Part shown: piece by piece, positions 9,651 to 19,694 of the stretch
Layout: every line of letters begins with the position of its first letter
Numbering within the stretch: the stretch's first letter is position 1
Source: a virus
Strand: one strand, 5' to 3'
DNA: 36,575 bases
Virus record (IMG/VR): IMGVR_UViG_3300030329_003889
Coordinates: 1-36,575 of that record
The notes under the pieces: model-generated
What the model saw: the letters and a program-made list of their open reading frames with translations, nothing else
What the model was told of the DNA's origin: nothing
Database searches by the model: none
Made by a program: the position numbers and the translations under genes

Positions 9651-12600
9651 GTTTAAAGGATTTATTCAAGCAAGGAAAATCAAAAATTCTTGTTGCAAAG
9701 AGTACTGAGGAAATTGGCCAAGAGGCTGAGTCCGAGAGGTATGTCTATGAAAGATCCCAAGATCAGAAGCGTGTTATACCACAAATCGACTTTTCACAGC
9801 CGAAAAACTTTGCAAAATTTGGTTCTGCTGAAGAATATTATGCACAATCGATTGCAAGAATTTATAACACGTATCCTTATGACGGCTCAAGATATGAGAA
9901 ACAAGCCTGGGAAAATAGCTCCTCGTACCTAGATCTCTATGTTCTTGAGGAATTATATCCTAGAACTAACGGATATGCAGTTTTTTCACCAGACGATGAA
10001 GGAAATGGTTGGGGAAATAAAGCCGCAACAGTTGGAGCTTATGATAAGTCTTCAGATTTAGAATATATCTTTTTGAAGGGTGGCCCGAATCCGAACAATG
10101 ATAGCGGAGAGATTCAGAAAGCGTTTCCTAATTTAGAGACCAGAAGGTCTGGTAACGTGGGTGCAAACATTTATGATCTTGCAAAAAATAGAGAATCTAA
10201 TTTAAAGCTCGATGCTGCCGATGGTAATACAGTTGAGTTTTGGTTAAAGAAGCCAAATTTTCTTTCCGATATTAATGGCGGCGGTTACGAAGTTTTATTT
10301 GACTGCTATACCACTAGCAGTCTTTCTTCCTCACTTGATTATGGCCGTCTTCGAGTCGAGTTGACAGGAAACACTTCTGGCTCACCATTCAGAATTACTT
10401 TTATGTCCGGAACAAACGGTCTTTTCAGAGAGACCATCGGTGACGTAACGACCTCCTCAGTTGGAGACGATAACTGGCATCATTACGCATTCGTGCTTAA
10501 GAATACAGGATCTTTAGGCCCAGTGTCTGCATTAAACAAGCCACCGGTAACTCAAAATAATAGAAAAGATATTCAGATCGATTTTTATGTTGACGGGAAG
10601 TTGAACTCAAGCGTTATAACAGGTTCTACTATCGACTACGTTAGCGGGGCTCTAGTGGCCACTGTTGGCGCGTTAGCAGCTTCTCCCTCTGGTACAGCCG
10701 GAGGAACCATTCAGACCGCTGTAGGCACTGATATGCAGGCTATGAGGGGATATGGTAAACTATCCGGTTCTGTTGACGAATTTAGATTTTGGAAAGAGGC
10801 AAGAACAGCAAAGCAGGTTGGCTTAAATTGGAAAAGTGCACTTGGAGCGGGAACCAATTTAGACGACGCAAATACGCAATTGGGCGTTTATTATAAATTT
10901 AATGAAGGAATTACCCAAACAGCCAGTGTGGACTCGAATGTGTTAGATTATGCCGGTAGAGTTACAAATGGAAATTGGGTTGGCTATGAAGCCGCAGGTC
11001 GTTCTACTAATTCAGCTATTGTAGAGTCAAGTGCTTCTGCCGAAGAGTTTAAAGATCCTATTGTATACTCTTTCCATCCGGACGTCAAAAGTCTGAAGGA
11101 AACCAAAGAGTTAGAGGGTCGAGTTTATGACTACAACAACCCAGGAGGCTTTTATAGAACATTCCCAGATTGGATGTTGGCGGAAGACAATGAGACTGAG
11201 AAGGGTCTCTTGAGATTGACTCAAATTATGTCAAGCTATTTCGACTCCTTATATCTCCAACTTAAGCAGTTGCCAAGAATTAAAGACGTACAATATGTAA
11301 GTTCAAGTATTGGCGCTACAGGTAGTTATAAACCGCTGCCATTTGCGGATAGAGTATTAGAATCTAAAGGGTTTATGACCTCGGAAATCTTTGCAGATTC
11401 CACGATTGTGGAGCAGTTTTTAGACAAAGACGATAATAAACTTTTCACTGAAAAGCTTTCCGACGTTAAAAACTTAATATATCAGAATATTCATAATAAC
11501 CTAGTTGAAATCTACAAGACTAAAGGTACAGAAAATGCCTTTAGAAACTTTATTAGATGTTTCGGTGTAGATGACGAACTTATTCAATTAAACGCTTACA
11601 CAAATAACGAAGTGTTTGAGATAAGAGATAATTATCGATACCGTTCAGAGAGAAAGAACTATGTCGACTTCCACACTTATGGAGATCACGACGCGAATGT
11701 ATACCAGTTTAAATCTGGCTCAAACAGCGCCGGCTTTATATCCGCTTCGCAAGCACAGTTCTTCGAAAAGGGTATGGCTCAAACTTATGAGTGTGAGTTT
11801 ATAGCTCCTCCTCCGTGGCCAGCAGCGTCAACAGGATCTCTTTATTATAATTCTATATCTTCTTCCGTGTTTGGCGTACAACAAGTCAATTATAAATCTG
11901 ATGGGACCGTCGACGAAACAGACACAAGTTTTGAACTAACAGCCGCTGACGACTTCGCGAACTTCCAAGTTTTCCTTGCTAGAGACGAAGTTGGCTCAAA
12001 CTCAGCTAAGTTTGTACTGACCAGTTCCAACGCCAGTGGTATTCAGGAGCTTACTAGTAGCTTCTTTAGAGATCTTTATGATAATAGAAAATGGAACCTT
12101 GCAGTCCGAATCGTTCCCAAGGCTAGCCCATGGGAAAACACAGTTCACGGCACAAGTGATGAAAACGGTTATGAAGTCCAGTTTTATGGCGTAAACTATG
12201 ATGCTAACACTGTTAGAGATAGCTTTTATTTAACAGGTACTTTGATCGGAGGTGACGCCCGAGGAGATGGCTTCCTCAAGAATGGTAAGAGAATGTATAT
12301 TGGTGCATTGAGAACTAATTTTACAGGATCTCTTGTATCCGGATCAGACTTGAAAATATCTTCAACTAGGGCATGGATGGCGAATATCTCGAATGAGGAG
12401 ATCAACGCTCACGCTATTGACGCTAGCAACATGGGTTCCCTTCATCCATATAGATCAGCCTATTTGTTTGAGAACTCCTCATCGGTCGCTCCAATTGCAA
12501 AGGTAAAACAAGGTAACAACCAATATGTGCCAAGTCTCGCCACATTGGCTTTAAACTGGGACTACAAGACCCTAACAGGCTCCTCAGCCGGAGGAACATT

Positions 12601-15600
12601 CTCAGTCGTTGACTTCTCTTCTGGCTCGGCGGAAGACTTTGATAGGTACCGTTGGTTAGGTAATGTTCTTAAAATGCAACACCCGGGCCGTGGTGGCAAT
12701 TTTAGAACAAACCAGACAAATGTGGTTGATACAAACTATGTTAATTCAGCAAAACAACAAGACCCAGAAACAGTTGTTGGCTTAGATATGATCAAATCTC
12801 TTTCTCGTGATGATGTTCAGTTTACTAGAGAGAGTAGGCCAATAAGTTATTTCTTCATGCTTGAGAAAAGCATGTACAAGGCTGTGACTGAACAAATGCT
12901 GAATTTCTTTGCAACGGTCAAGGACTTCAATGATCTGATTGGTTCACCAGTTAATCGTTACAGACAAGACTACAAGGCTATGGAAAAGTTAAGAAATCTC
13001 TTTTTCGAGAGAGTCGACAACACCCCAGACCTTGATAAGTATATTGAGTACTATCGTTGGTTAGATACTTCAATTGGAGAAATGGCCGAACAACTGTACC
13101 CAGCTTCTGCTGCTCATGCAAAGGGCCTTAAAACGGTTGTTGAGAGTCATGTTCTCGAAAGAAATAAATATAGACATCAATACCCCTCGGTGGAACAAGC
13201 CAGAGATTATGACAAACTTTTATCCACTGAAGAGCAGATGCAATCAGAAAGGGACACGTATCTACAAGATGCTTCTGGTGAATACGGCACCCAGATACAA
13301 CCAAAATCGGCTAGCCCTCTTGATACCAACACTTCTTTCAACTGGTGGAACTTACGAGCGGAAAGAGACAAAGCCGATGAAATTTCTTCAGGCGACTCCA
13401 CGGTTGATAAAAACAGAGAACAGCTTCGAAAAGTTATTGCTAATCATAAAACTCTAGCTTTGGGAGCCGCTTTCTACAGAAGAGGTACAAAACAAAGTCT
13501 CAATGACGTTTTTAATGCCCCTAACAAGAAAGGCACAACGCTGGTTAAGATCTCGCACGATTTCGCAGGTGGTACAAACTCCATAAGAGGGGCAAACACA
13601 GGCTTGATCGAACCCAATCTGAATATAGAGGGAAATTCTGTTCCAACGTTACGATCCGATCAGAAACCGGATACTCAAGACCCAATAACAAACGCCGAAG
13701 AAATTAATGATATTAGATTCCCAAAAATTAAAATGGAACCGAAAATTAATGTTTTGGATGAATCCTATGGAGCTAGGCGTCAAACAAGGAACACACAGGG
13801 CTTGCCTTCTCTTTATAGTAGTAGTGCTGGTCTTGAGTTTACGAACGTACAACAGAAGGTGTCTCATGGGGCTGAAGTGCCAATGCAGGGTCCGTTTGTT
13901 GAGAGAGTGGTTGGTGGTTTTGCCGACAGAACAGTGCCAATTAGCTCCGGTTCTCAAGATGAGACCACAAGAGTTGAAAGGTTTAGATTATCTGGAGAAG
14001 CTTCTGCTTTAAACTCTGGCACGGATGTTAACATTCACCCTCCTAGAAAGACTGCTGCTGGTACTGAAAATCTTAACTTACCTAGAACTGACATCAACAA
14101 GGGTATTAAGAGTGTTTACAATCTTAGCAACGTTTTACAAGCAACAGCTTCTGGACAACAAAAAACTACTATAATTGGTAATTTTGATGATAATTATCAA
14201 ATTGTACAAACTTCCGGAAGAAGTGAAAATAACTTGTGGTTCTCAAAAAATTCCGGTAGTGTCAACAGTACAACACCAGAAGTACCTTTCTTAACAGGAA
14301 ACTTAGATTATGAAATCCCAGAGAGGACTATCCATAAATCAGTTATTGTTGAGAGATTCTCCGCGCCTGGAGGTTTTGAAGTAAATTCAGTTGGTTATAT
14401 GGATCCGCAAGCAGAAGAAAAATCTGTATATAATGCGCTCCCATTCAGAAACCGATCAGTGTTGGACGGCTCCGGTAGTTTATCTGGCTTGACACCACCA
14501 ACAGATAGAAACGACAGAACACATATAGATGTATACACAAGAATACATCCAGCATGGGGTTCTGGCTTGAACGAGCTTTCTCGTAAGCATACTGGCAAGT
14601 TTGGAATTGATAGTAACTTTGGAGAGATTGTCGCAAATGATTATGATACAACAGGTTCATACCATAAGCAACACAGAAACACAAAAAGAATTATAAAGCT
14701 TGGAAACGCAGCTAACGATGTGTTGGGTGTTTACAATGGCGCTCGACACATAACAGCCTCCGTATATAACAATTTATTTTACAATTCTTTATTACCACAG
14801 AGCGAACTACAATATGCCTGGATTAGTGCTTCATTGGATAACGCACCAAACCACCCGCTTGTCGGGTACACTTCAACTCAAAAGGGATATAGCGGGCAAG
14901 TTTCCGGTGCAAACGGTTATGAGGACCCAATTAAATTTTTAGATGGTGAATCCCCACAATATTCCGGATACTCTTCAGATCTAGTTGGGTTGAACACTTT
15001 GGTTCTCAATGAACTGGTTACAGGCAGTAACTTAATCTCAGCTTCAACAGATTATAGAAATGTAGAACTTGCAACAGTTACAAGCGGCGAACAGTTTCAT
15101 GTTCTTTTGAAACACAGAAACTCAAACCAGGGCGCAGGCTGGAGACTAAACATAAAAGAAAGCAACCCTCTTGTAAGAAGCCAGAGAGAAAATAATATTA
15201 TTGATATTGTTGATCTAAGCGAGGTTGCCAAAAGCTCGAAAGACGCTGGGTCAGATTATGAAAAGAGTAAGAATACCAAGAAGATAAGAAAGACAGTTAA
15301 CAAGTTTACAGTCCCGCCAGTTTCCTCGAAGTTCAAGCCGTTGGTTCATGTTCTGAGTGATAGCGTAGGCGACGTCATGTCTATAAAGGATTCATATTCA
15401 AGTAATTTTAACTTCATGCCAATCACAGAACTAGATTTCAAACTAGGAGTGAGGCAGACAGAAAAGCAGGTTCATGACGTAATTGTCGAAGACGCTCTAA
15501 ATGATGGTGTCTCTATGGAAAGAGTTACTTATTCCGAAACAGTACATCCAAGAGAAGAAAACACGTATTTGAGCAAAGTACGAGGCCGCTTGACATTAAC

Positions 15601-18600
15601 AGAAGAGAGCGGCAGCGCGGACATTAATAGAAGACTCGGTACAGCAAGAACATTTTGGAAAACAGCCCCCGGTGACAGGAGAAGAACTAGCACTCATGAA
15701 GCCTTAAACTCCATGGATTATCTTCTGTCTCAAGAGGCCGGCTCAGGTTCGTTCGACGGCTCAGGAAATTCTTATAATCACCTTAGAGCCTTTTCACCAA
15801 GTTTATCAATTTGGCCTCTTGATGCAGGTTATCTGTCAAACTCATTCGGAGAAAGCTTTAATAATTATTGGTTTGACCCTTCAGGAGGATCAACAAAATC
15901 ACAAGAACCTCCACAAGGCCACTTCTATCAACAGCCAAATGGAGAACTCTTAACACCGGTTATTTACCAGTTGATTGAATCAGTGGATGCAAAGGCTTTT
16001 ACCCCTACTGACGCTAACTTCCAATGGAGAGGCCCGGGCACAGCTTCTCAGCAGTTCTTATTCCCGAATGATTGGACATTGAATCTTTCAGAATCCGACG
16101 GCACGATTGGCTCGAACAGAAACTACGACGTTAAATTCTTGACTTACAATTTTTATCGTATTAATGATCAGTCTGGAAATAGACCATTCTTTAACACATA
16201 TGTTGATTTCGCAAAAGATATCAGGTCATTTGCAAAAGACCACACCGTGTTGCCCGAGTTTAGAATTTCTGAACACATGGACTATTATGTTGATGAGGGA
16301 TTCTCTTTTAACAATAGATTCTTAAGCCTTGAGGGAACAAGTATCTCCGCTAGTGCAGACACAGAAAAGGGCGAATATACAGAAGAATTCTTCAAATTAT
16401 ATTCTCATTCCGACTTTATGCAGCAATTTGCAAAATTCGATAGTAATGATAATGACATTAGTAAAATGTCTTTGACGTGCCATGGTGTTAAGAAGCTTCT
16501 ACCATACAATGGGTTCTATCCCGTGCTAAGAACCACACAGTTAGGTTCACTATTCTCTCAGTCGTTTGGACCCTTTATAAGCGGATCTGCGGCAGCGCAA
16601 ACAGGCTCCTTTGAGCCGGAAAGAATGAATTCATTGCTTCAGCCCTTCTTTGCGCCTGGAATTATGTACAATACTATTAAATCCGGCATCGCGGTAGACT
16701 TCCCTGTTGTTACCGGTACGCTCCCAGCGGGAGCAGGTCTTCGAGGTTATTTCCGAAGAGCCGGCGCAACTCAAGGACAATTCTACAACTATAGAATGCC
16801 GTTTGAAGCCTTGGTCGAGCCGCAAAGATATATTCCAGTTAACCACTCTGGCTCTGAATCCGAGGAAGCAAATATTTCGTTCTTATATAACTGGACAGGA
16901 AGCTCCGGTGTAAACCCACCAATCTTCCCAAATCCAGTATTCGCTAATTGGAGCGGTAAAAGTAAATTAAACTTTAATCTCGCTATGAATAATTTCTTAG
17001 CAGAGGTTCCAAATTTCTTCTTAAGAAACCAATCTTTTACGAGCTTCACTTCAGCACCGGAAAAGAAATTTAAGACCATGAAATCTGGTTCAACTTATTA
17101 CATGGACATAGAGTTGTTCCAAACAGATGAAATGGTAATGGCGCAAGGCTTGTCGGAGGTTCCTCTTCAAGAGGTAACTTCAAGTGCTTCAAGTTTGAAG
17201 GGCCTTGTCAACAACAATTATCGCGGCCAAATATTTGGCCCAGCGGTTCAGTACTTCGCAACAGGCGATAATATTGCCCACCCTAACTATGCTGCGGGGC
17301 AAGGCGCGTACTATTCCGAAACCCGAAACATGGCGGATCCCGCTTTCGCTCCTCACACACCACCATATTTTTATGGACCTGCAATTGCAAGAGTGGCATT
17401 CACCCCAAACGACCATATAGAATTGCTAGAAGACGAGTCGAGATTCTTTACTTTGGACGAGATCTTAGCAGGTTGTAGAATAGAGACAGTTTATACCTCT
17501 AGCTACACAGAAGAAACTAATTGGTTACATCATGCTAGAACGAACAAATACCCCGCTGGTTTATCCCAAATGAGGATTACTTCTTCAGTTAATTTGTTTG
17601 GAAAGAGCAGCGTCAAGAAAGTTCAGTACGAAGCCTCTGCCGAACAAGCCGGCAAATTCATTCCGGCTACAGCAACGGACCCTGACGACTCTTCATTTGA
17701 TGTTTGGACAATCAGTCCTAAATTTGAGTGCCCCGTGGTGAACGTTTCTGGATCTACAGTATCTTCTTCGGCAAACCCATACTCAACTCTGAAAGAGGCT
17801 TCCCTCGGATACCAAACAGGAAATAGTGATGACTGGGCAAATAAGAAGTCGAACTTCGGATTTGTTCACTCCGTTAAATCAGTTTGGGGCCAGCTAGGTG
17901 AAGTACCAAGCGGCTCAGAAGGTATCTTCTTAAGACTAAAAGAAAGCTACCCAGATATAATCGAGAACCCCGCTTCTGGCGATCAGTTGACCGGCTCGCT
18001 CATTGATATTTGCGGCTTCGAAGAGGCTCAGAAGAGAGTAGGCGAGATAGCTGATCAAAAAGTAATTTCCGAAGCTGTTGTCGCAATACCGTTTGTACAG
18101 AAAGGTGGAAAACGTAAGTTCTTCGAACTTTTAAGATCACAAATCGACTTCGCGCAAGGAAAAGCAAACAAGAAACAAATTACTTCCTTGGAGAAAACCG
18201 GTAAGACCCCGGGTAATTCAATTATAAACATGGTTGACTCGTTAGAGAACTATGTGTTACCGCCTCACATGGACTTCATAAATAACAAGTCCATCACTCC
18301 TTACGCAGTGTATGTTTTTGAATTTACACACGTTTTGGACAAACAAGATCTTTCAAATATTTGGCAGAACTTAATGCCAGAGATTTCGAAAAAAGCAGAA
18401 CAACAAGAGGTTACGGTTTCACACAGCCTGGGAACAAATGAGTTCTTCTCAGGAAAGGAGATCCCAGCGGAAACACAATGGATGGTCTTCAAGGTGAAGA
18501 AAAGAGCCGCCTACAATTATTTCGCAGCAACAGCGGATTCAACCGACGACGACCGTTTCGCATTCCAGTTTGAATTTGGTGGAGAAAAGAAAACTCCAGA

Positions 18601-18697
18601 TTACAGCTATAATTGGCCGTATGATTACTTCTCTTTGGTCGAGTTGGCAAAGATTGACGCAGAAGTAGAGTTTACAAAAAAGAAGCCTGAAGGATAA
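9647..18697 (+). CDS. Giant baseplate/tail protein with two LamG-like regions and a gpI/gp7-like region
   Basis: A 3,016-residue protein occupying a quarter of the window. Visible parts: a conserved-looking N-terminus (about residues 60-110, with RIYNTYPYDGS and YPRTNGYAVFS); a LamG/concanavalin-like jelly roll at about 193-447 (VEFWLKK, DNWHHYAFVL, IDFYVDGKLNSS, GSVDEFRFWKEARTAKQV); a region at about 503-657 resembling phage tail protein I (FPDWMLAEDNETEKG, then IYKTKGTENAFRNFIRCFGV); and a second, weaker LamG-like region at about 714-928. Residues 1080-1185 contain DLDKYIEYYRWLDTSIGEM and VVESHVLERNKY. The rest is long, beta-rich and unassigned. Its position after gp25 and J parallels P2 W-J-I and T4 25-6-7, so it may be the wedge partner of the gp6-like protein with receptor-facing additions (inference). 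Start ATG overlaps the previous stop by four bases. Confidence 0.85.
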   Translation: MSLKDLFKQGKSKILVAKSTEEIGQEAESERYVYERSQDQKRVIPQIDFSQPKNFAKFGSAEEYYAQSIARIYNTYPYDGSRYEKQAWENSSSYLDLYVLEELYPRTNGYAVFSPDDEGNGWGNKAATVGAYDKSSDLEYIFLKGGPNPNNDSGEIQKAFPNLETRRSGNVGANIYDLAKNRESNLKLDAADGNTVEFWLKKPNFLSDINGGGYEVLFDCYTTSSLSSSLDYGRLRVELTGNTSGSPFRITFMSGTNGLFRETIGDVTTSSVGDDNWHHYAFVLKNTGSLGPVSALNKPPVTQNNRKDIQIDFYVDGKLNSSVITGSTIDYVSGALVATVGALAASPSGTAGGTIQTAVGTDMQAMRGYGKLSGSVDEFRFWKEARTAKQVGLNWKSALGAGTNLDDANTQLGVYYKFNEGITQTASVDSNVLDYAGRVTNGNWVGYEAAGRSTNSAIVESSASAEEFKDPIVYSFHPDVKSLKETKELEGRVYDYNNPGGFYRTFPDWMLAEDNETEKGLLRLTQIMSSYFDSLYLQLKQLPRIKDVQYVSSSIGATGSYKPLPFADRVLESKGFMTSEIFADSTIVEQFLDKDDNKLFTEKLSDVKNLIYQNIHNNLVEIYKTKGTENAFRNFIRCFGVDDELIQLNAYTNNEVFEIRDNYRYRSERKNYVDFHTYGDHDANVYQFKSGSNSAGFISASQAQFFEKGMAQTYECEFIAPPPWPAASTGSLYYNSISSSVFGVQQVNYKSDGTVDETDTSFELTAADDFANFQVFLARDEVGSNSAKFVLTSSNASGIQELTSSFFRDLYDNRKWNLAVRIVPKASPWENTVHGTSDENGYEVQFYGVNYDANTVRDSFYLTGTLIGGDARGDGFLKNGKRMYIGALRTNFTGSLVSGSDLKISSTRAWMANISNEEINAHAIDASNMGSLHPYRSAYLFENSSSVAPIAKVKQGNNQYVPSLATLALNWDYKTLTGSSAGGTFSVVDFSSGSAEDFDRYRWLGNVLKMQHPGRGGNFRTNQTNVVDTNYVNSAKQQDPETVVGLDMIKSLSRDDVQFTRESRPISYFFMLEKSMYKAVTEQMLNFFATVKDFNDLIGSPVNRYRQDYKAMEKLRNLFFERVDNTPDLDKYIEYYRWLDTSIGEMAEQLYPASAAHAKGLKTVVESHVLERNKYRHQYPSVEQARDYDKLLSTEEQMQSERDTYLQDASGEYGTQIQPKSASPLDTNTSFNWWNLRAERDKADEISSGDSTVDKNREQLRKVIANHKTLALGAAFYRRGTKQSLNDVFNAPNKKGTTLVKISHDFAGGTNSIRGANTGLIEPNLNIEGNSVPTLRSDQKPDTQDPITNAEEINDIRFPKIKMEPKINVLDESYGARRQTRNTQGLPSLYSSSAGLEFTNVQQKVSHGAEVPMQGPFVERVVGGFADRTVPISSGSQDETTRVERFRLSGEASALNSGTDVNIHPPRKTAAGTENLNLPRTDINKGIKSVYNLSNVLQATASGQQKTTIIGNFDDNYQIVQTSGRSENNLWFSKNSGSVNSTTPEVPFLTGNLDYEIPERTIHKSVIVERFSAPGGFEVNSVGYMDPQAEEKSVYNALPFRNRSVLDGSGSLSGLTPPTDRNDRTHIDVYTRIHPAWGSGLNELSRKHTGKFGIDSNFGEIVANDYDTTGSYHKQHRNTKRIIKLGNAANDVLGVYNGARHITASVYNNLFYNSLLPQSELQYAWISASLDNAPNHPLVGYTSTQKGYSGQVSGANGYEDPIKFLDGESPQYSGYSSDLVGLNTLVLNELVTGSNLISASTDYRNVELATVTSGEQFHVLLKHRNSNQGAGWRLNIKESNPLVRSQRENNIIDIVDLSEVAKSSKDAGSDYEKSKNTKKIRKTVNKFTVPPVSSKFKPLVHVLSDSVGDVMSIKDSYSSNFNFMPITELDFKLGVRQTEKQVHDVIVEDALNDGVSMERVTYSETVHPREENTYLSKVRGRLTLTEESGSADINRRLGTARTFWKTAPGDRRRTSTHEALNSMDYLLSQEAGSGSFDGSGNSYNHLRAFSPSLSIWPLDAGYLSNSFGESFNNYWFDPSGGSTKSQEPPQGHFYQQPNGELLTPVIYQLIESVDAKAFTPTDANFQWRGPGTASQQFLFPNDWTLNLSESDGTIGSNRNYDVKFLTYNFYRINDQSGNRPFFNTYVDFAKDIRSFAKDHTVLPEFRISEHMDYYVDEGFSFNNRFLSLEGTSISASADTEKGEYTEEFFKLYSHSDFMQQFAKFDSNDNDISKMSLTCHGVKKLLPYNGFYPVLRTTQLGSLFSQSFGPFISGSAAAQTGSFEPERMNSLLQPFFAPGIMYNTIKSGIAVDFPVVTGTLPAGAGLRGYFRRAGATQGQFYNYRMPFEALVEPQRYIPVNHSGSESEEANISFLYNWTGSSGVNPPIFPNPVFANWSGKSKLNFNLAMNNFLAEVPNFFLRNQSFTSFTSAPEKKFKTMKSGSTYYMDIELFQTDEMVMAQGLSEVPLQEVTSSASSLKGLVNNNYRGQIFGPAVQYFATGDNIAHPNYAAGQGAYYSETRNMADPAFAPHTPPYFYGPAIARVAFTPNDHIELLEDESRFFTLDEILAGCRIETVYTSSYTEETNWLHHARTNKYPAGLSQMRITSSVNLFGKSSVKKVQYEASAEQAGKFIPATATDPDDSSFDVWTISPKFECPVVNVSGSTVSSSANPYSTLKEASLGYQTGNSDDWANKKSNFGFVHSVKSVWGQLGEVPSGSEGIFLRLKESYPDIIENPASGDQLTGSLIDICGFEEAQKRVGEIADQKVISEAVVAIPFVQKGGKRKFFELLRSQIDFAQGKANKKQITSLEKTGKTPGNSIINMVDSLENYVLPPHMDFINNKSITPYAVYVFEFTHVLDKQDLSNIWQNLMPEISKKAEQQEVTVSHSLGTNEFFSGKEIPAETQWMVFKVKKRAAYNYFAATADSTDDDRFAFQFEFGGEKKTPDYSYNWPYDYFSLVELAKIDAEVEFTKKKPEG

Positions 18698-18710
18698 TTA
18701 CTGATACAAG

Positions 18711-19694
18711 ATGAAGTTTTTCGATCCAAAAGAAGAAGTACTAGATATTCAACTGACTCAATATGGTAAAAGATTACTGGCAAAGGGTAAGCTGAAGCCG
18801 GTGTATTATGCGTTTTTTGATGATGATATCTTGTATGAAGCGAAGGCAGGAGGAATTGTTGAAGACCAAAATGCCGCACAGCAGAGAATTAAGGAAGAGA
18901 CTCCTAGAATACACACTCAACATGTTTACGAGGGGATTAGGACAAATATTAATCAAGAATCCTCAGCAATTGACGCAACATACCAATATCAGTCTTTGAA
19001 AGAGAGCGAAAAAATATTGGGACTTCCGCTCGGAGAATGTGCCTTATCAGGCAACATGGCACCGGCCTGGAATGTAACTTTGTTTCACAATGAGATATTG
19101 TCTTGTGATTCATATATAACGAGTTCCGGAGGTATATTAAGAATACCGCAATTAACAGCAAAGATAGAGCCGGAGACGTTTATTAGTTATGATAGCCAAG
19201 AGTTAGTTGAGAGACAACTAAGATACATAAAGGATTCATATTCTATTATAGAAGAGACTCCTGAGTCGGACATGTCTCCGCTTGAAGGACCACCAGACCA
19301 AAACAGTAGTGTGTATGACGACTCGTCTTTCGTTCTGATAAAGAAGGACGGAATATTTTTAGATATTTCAGAAAAAAACACTGAATATTTACGAGAAAAT
19401 TTTGATATAGAGGTTTTTATATCTGATATCGAAGACGACGAGGAAAAAGATACGAGAAAACTTTATTTTTTACAAGAAGGGCAACAACTTACAGAACAAA
19501 ACGTAGAATATTGGCTAGACATAGCGGTTGATAACGAGATACCAGAGTCAGCTTATTGTGATTTAGGGGTCAAGCCTACCAAGAAACAGGTTTTGACAGA
19601 CTCTATTCAGGGTTGTGCAACAGAAAACGGCAGAAATGTCACACTTCGCAACTTCTATAACAAAGATGATAACGATGGCGGAGACGTTTGCTAA
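18711..19694 (+). CDS. Phage structural protein with N-terminal LDxxLTxxG module
   Basis: A 327-residue acidic protein whose N-terminus (residues 5-45) resembles a conserved phage virion family: VLDIQLTQYGKRLLAKGKLK followed by a YYAFFDDDILY strand. The function is not known to me; the context (between the giant baseplate protein and further large tail genes) implies a virion component. The same N-terminal pattern appears in the protein at 26285-27250, with identical spacing of L-D-L-T-G-L-A-G, though the remainders differ. The C-terminal part is rich in Glu and Asp and ends in a basic-acidic tail finishing in Cys. The ribosome binding site is weak (AAGGA about 16 nt upstream). The stop TAA overlaps the next ATG (TAATG). 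Confidence 0.82.
   Translation: MKFFDPKEEVLDIQLTQYGKRLLAKGKLKPVYYAFFDDDILYEAKAGGIVEDQNAAQQRIKEETPRIHTQHVYEGIRTNINQESSAIDATYQYQSLKESEKILGLPLGECALSGNMAPAWNVTLFHNEILSCDSYITSSGGILRIPQLTAKIEPETFISYDSQELVERQLRYIKDSYSIIEETPESDMSPLEGPPDQNSSVYDDSSFVLIKKDGIFLDISEKNTEYLRENFDIEVFISDIEDDEEKDTRKLYFLQEGQQLTEQNVEYWLDIAVDNEIPESAYCDLGVKPTKKQVLTDSIQGCATENGRNVTLRNFYNKDDNDGGDVC

Noticed and set aside
13074-14012. Open frames of about 100-127 codons on the + strand inside the giant gene.
   Set aside because: They overlap the long frame completely, show no protein-like motif and have no plausible start signal.
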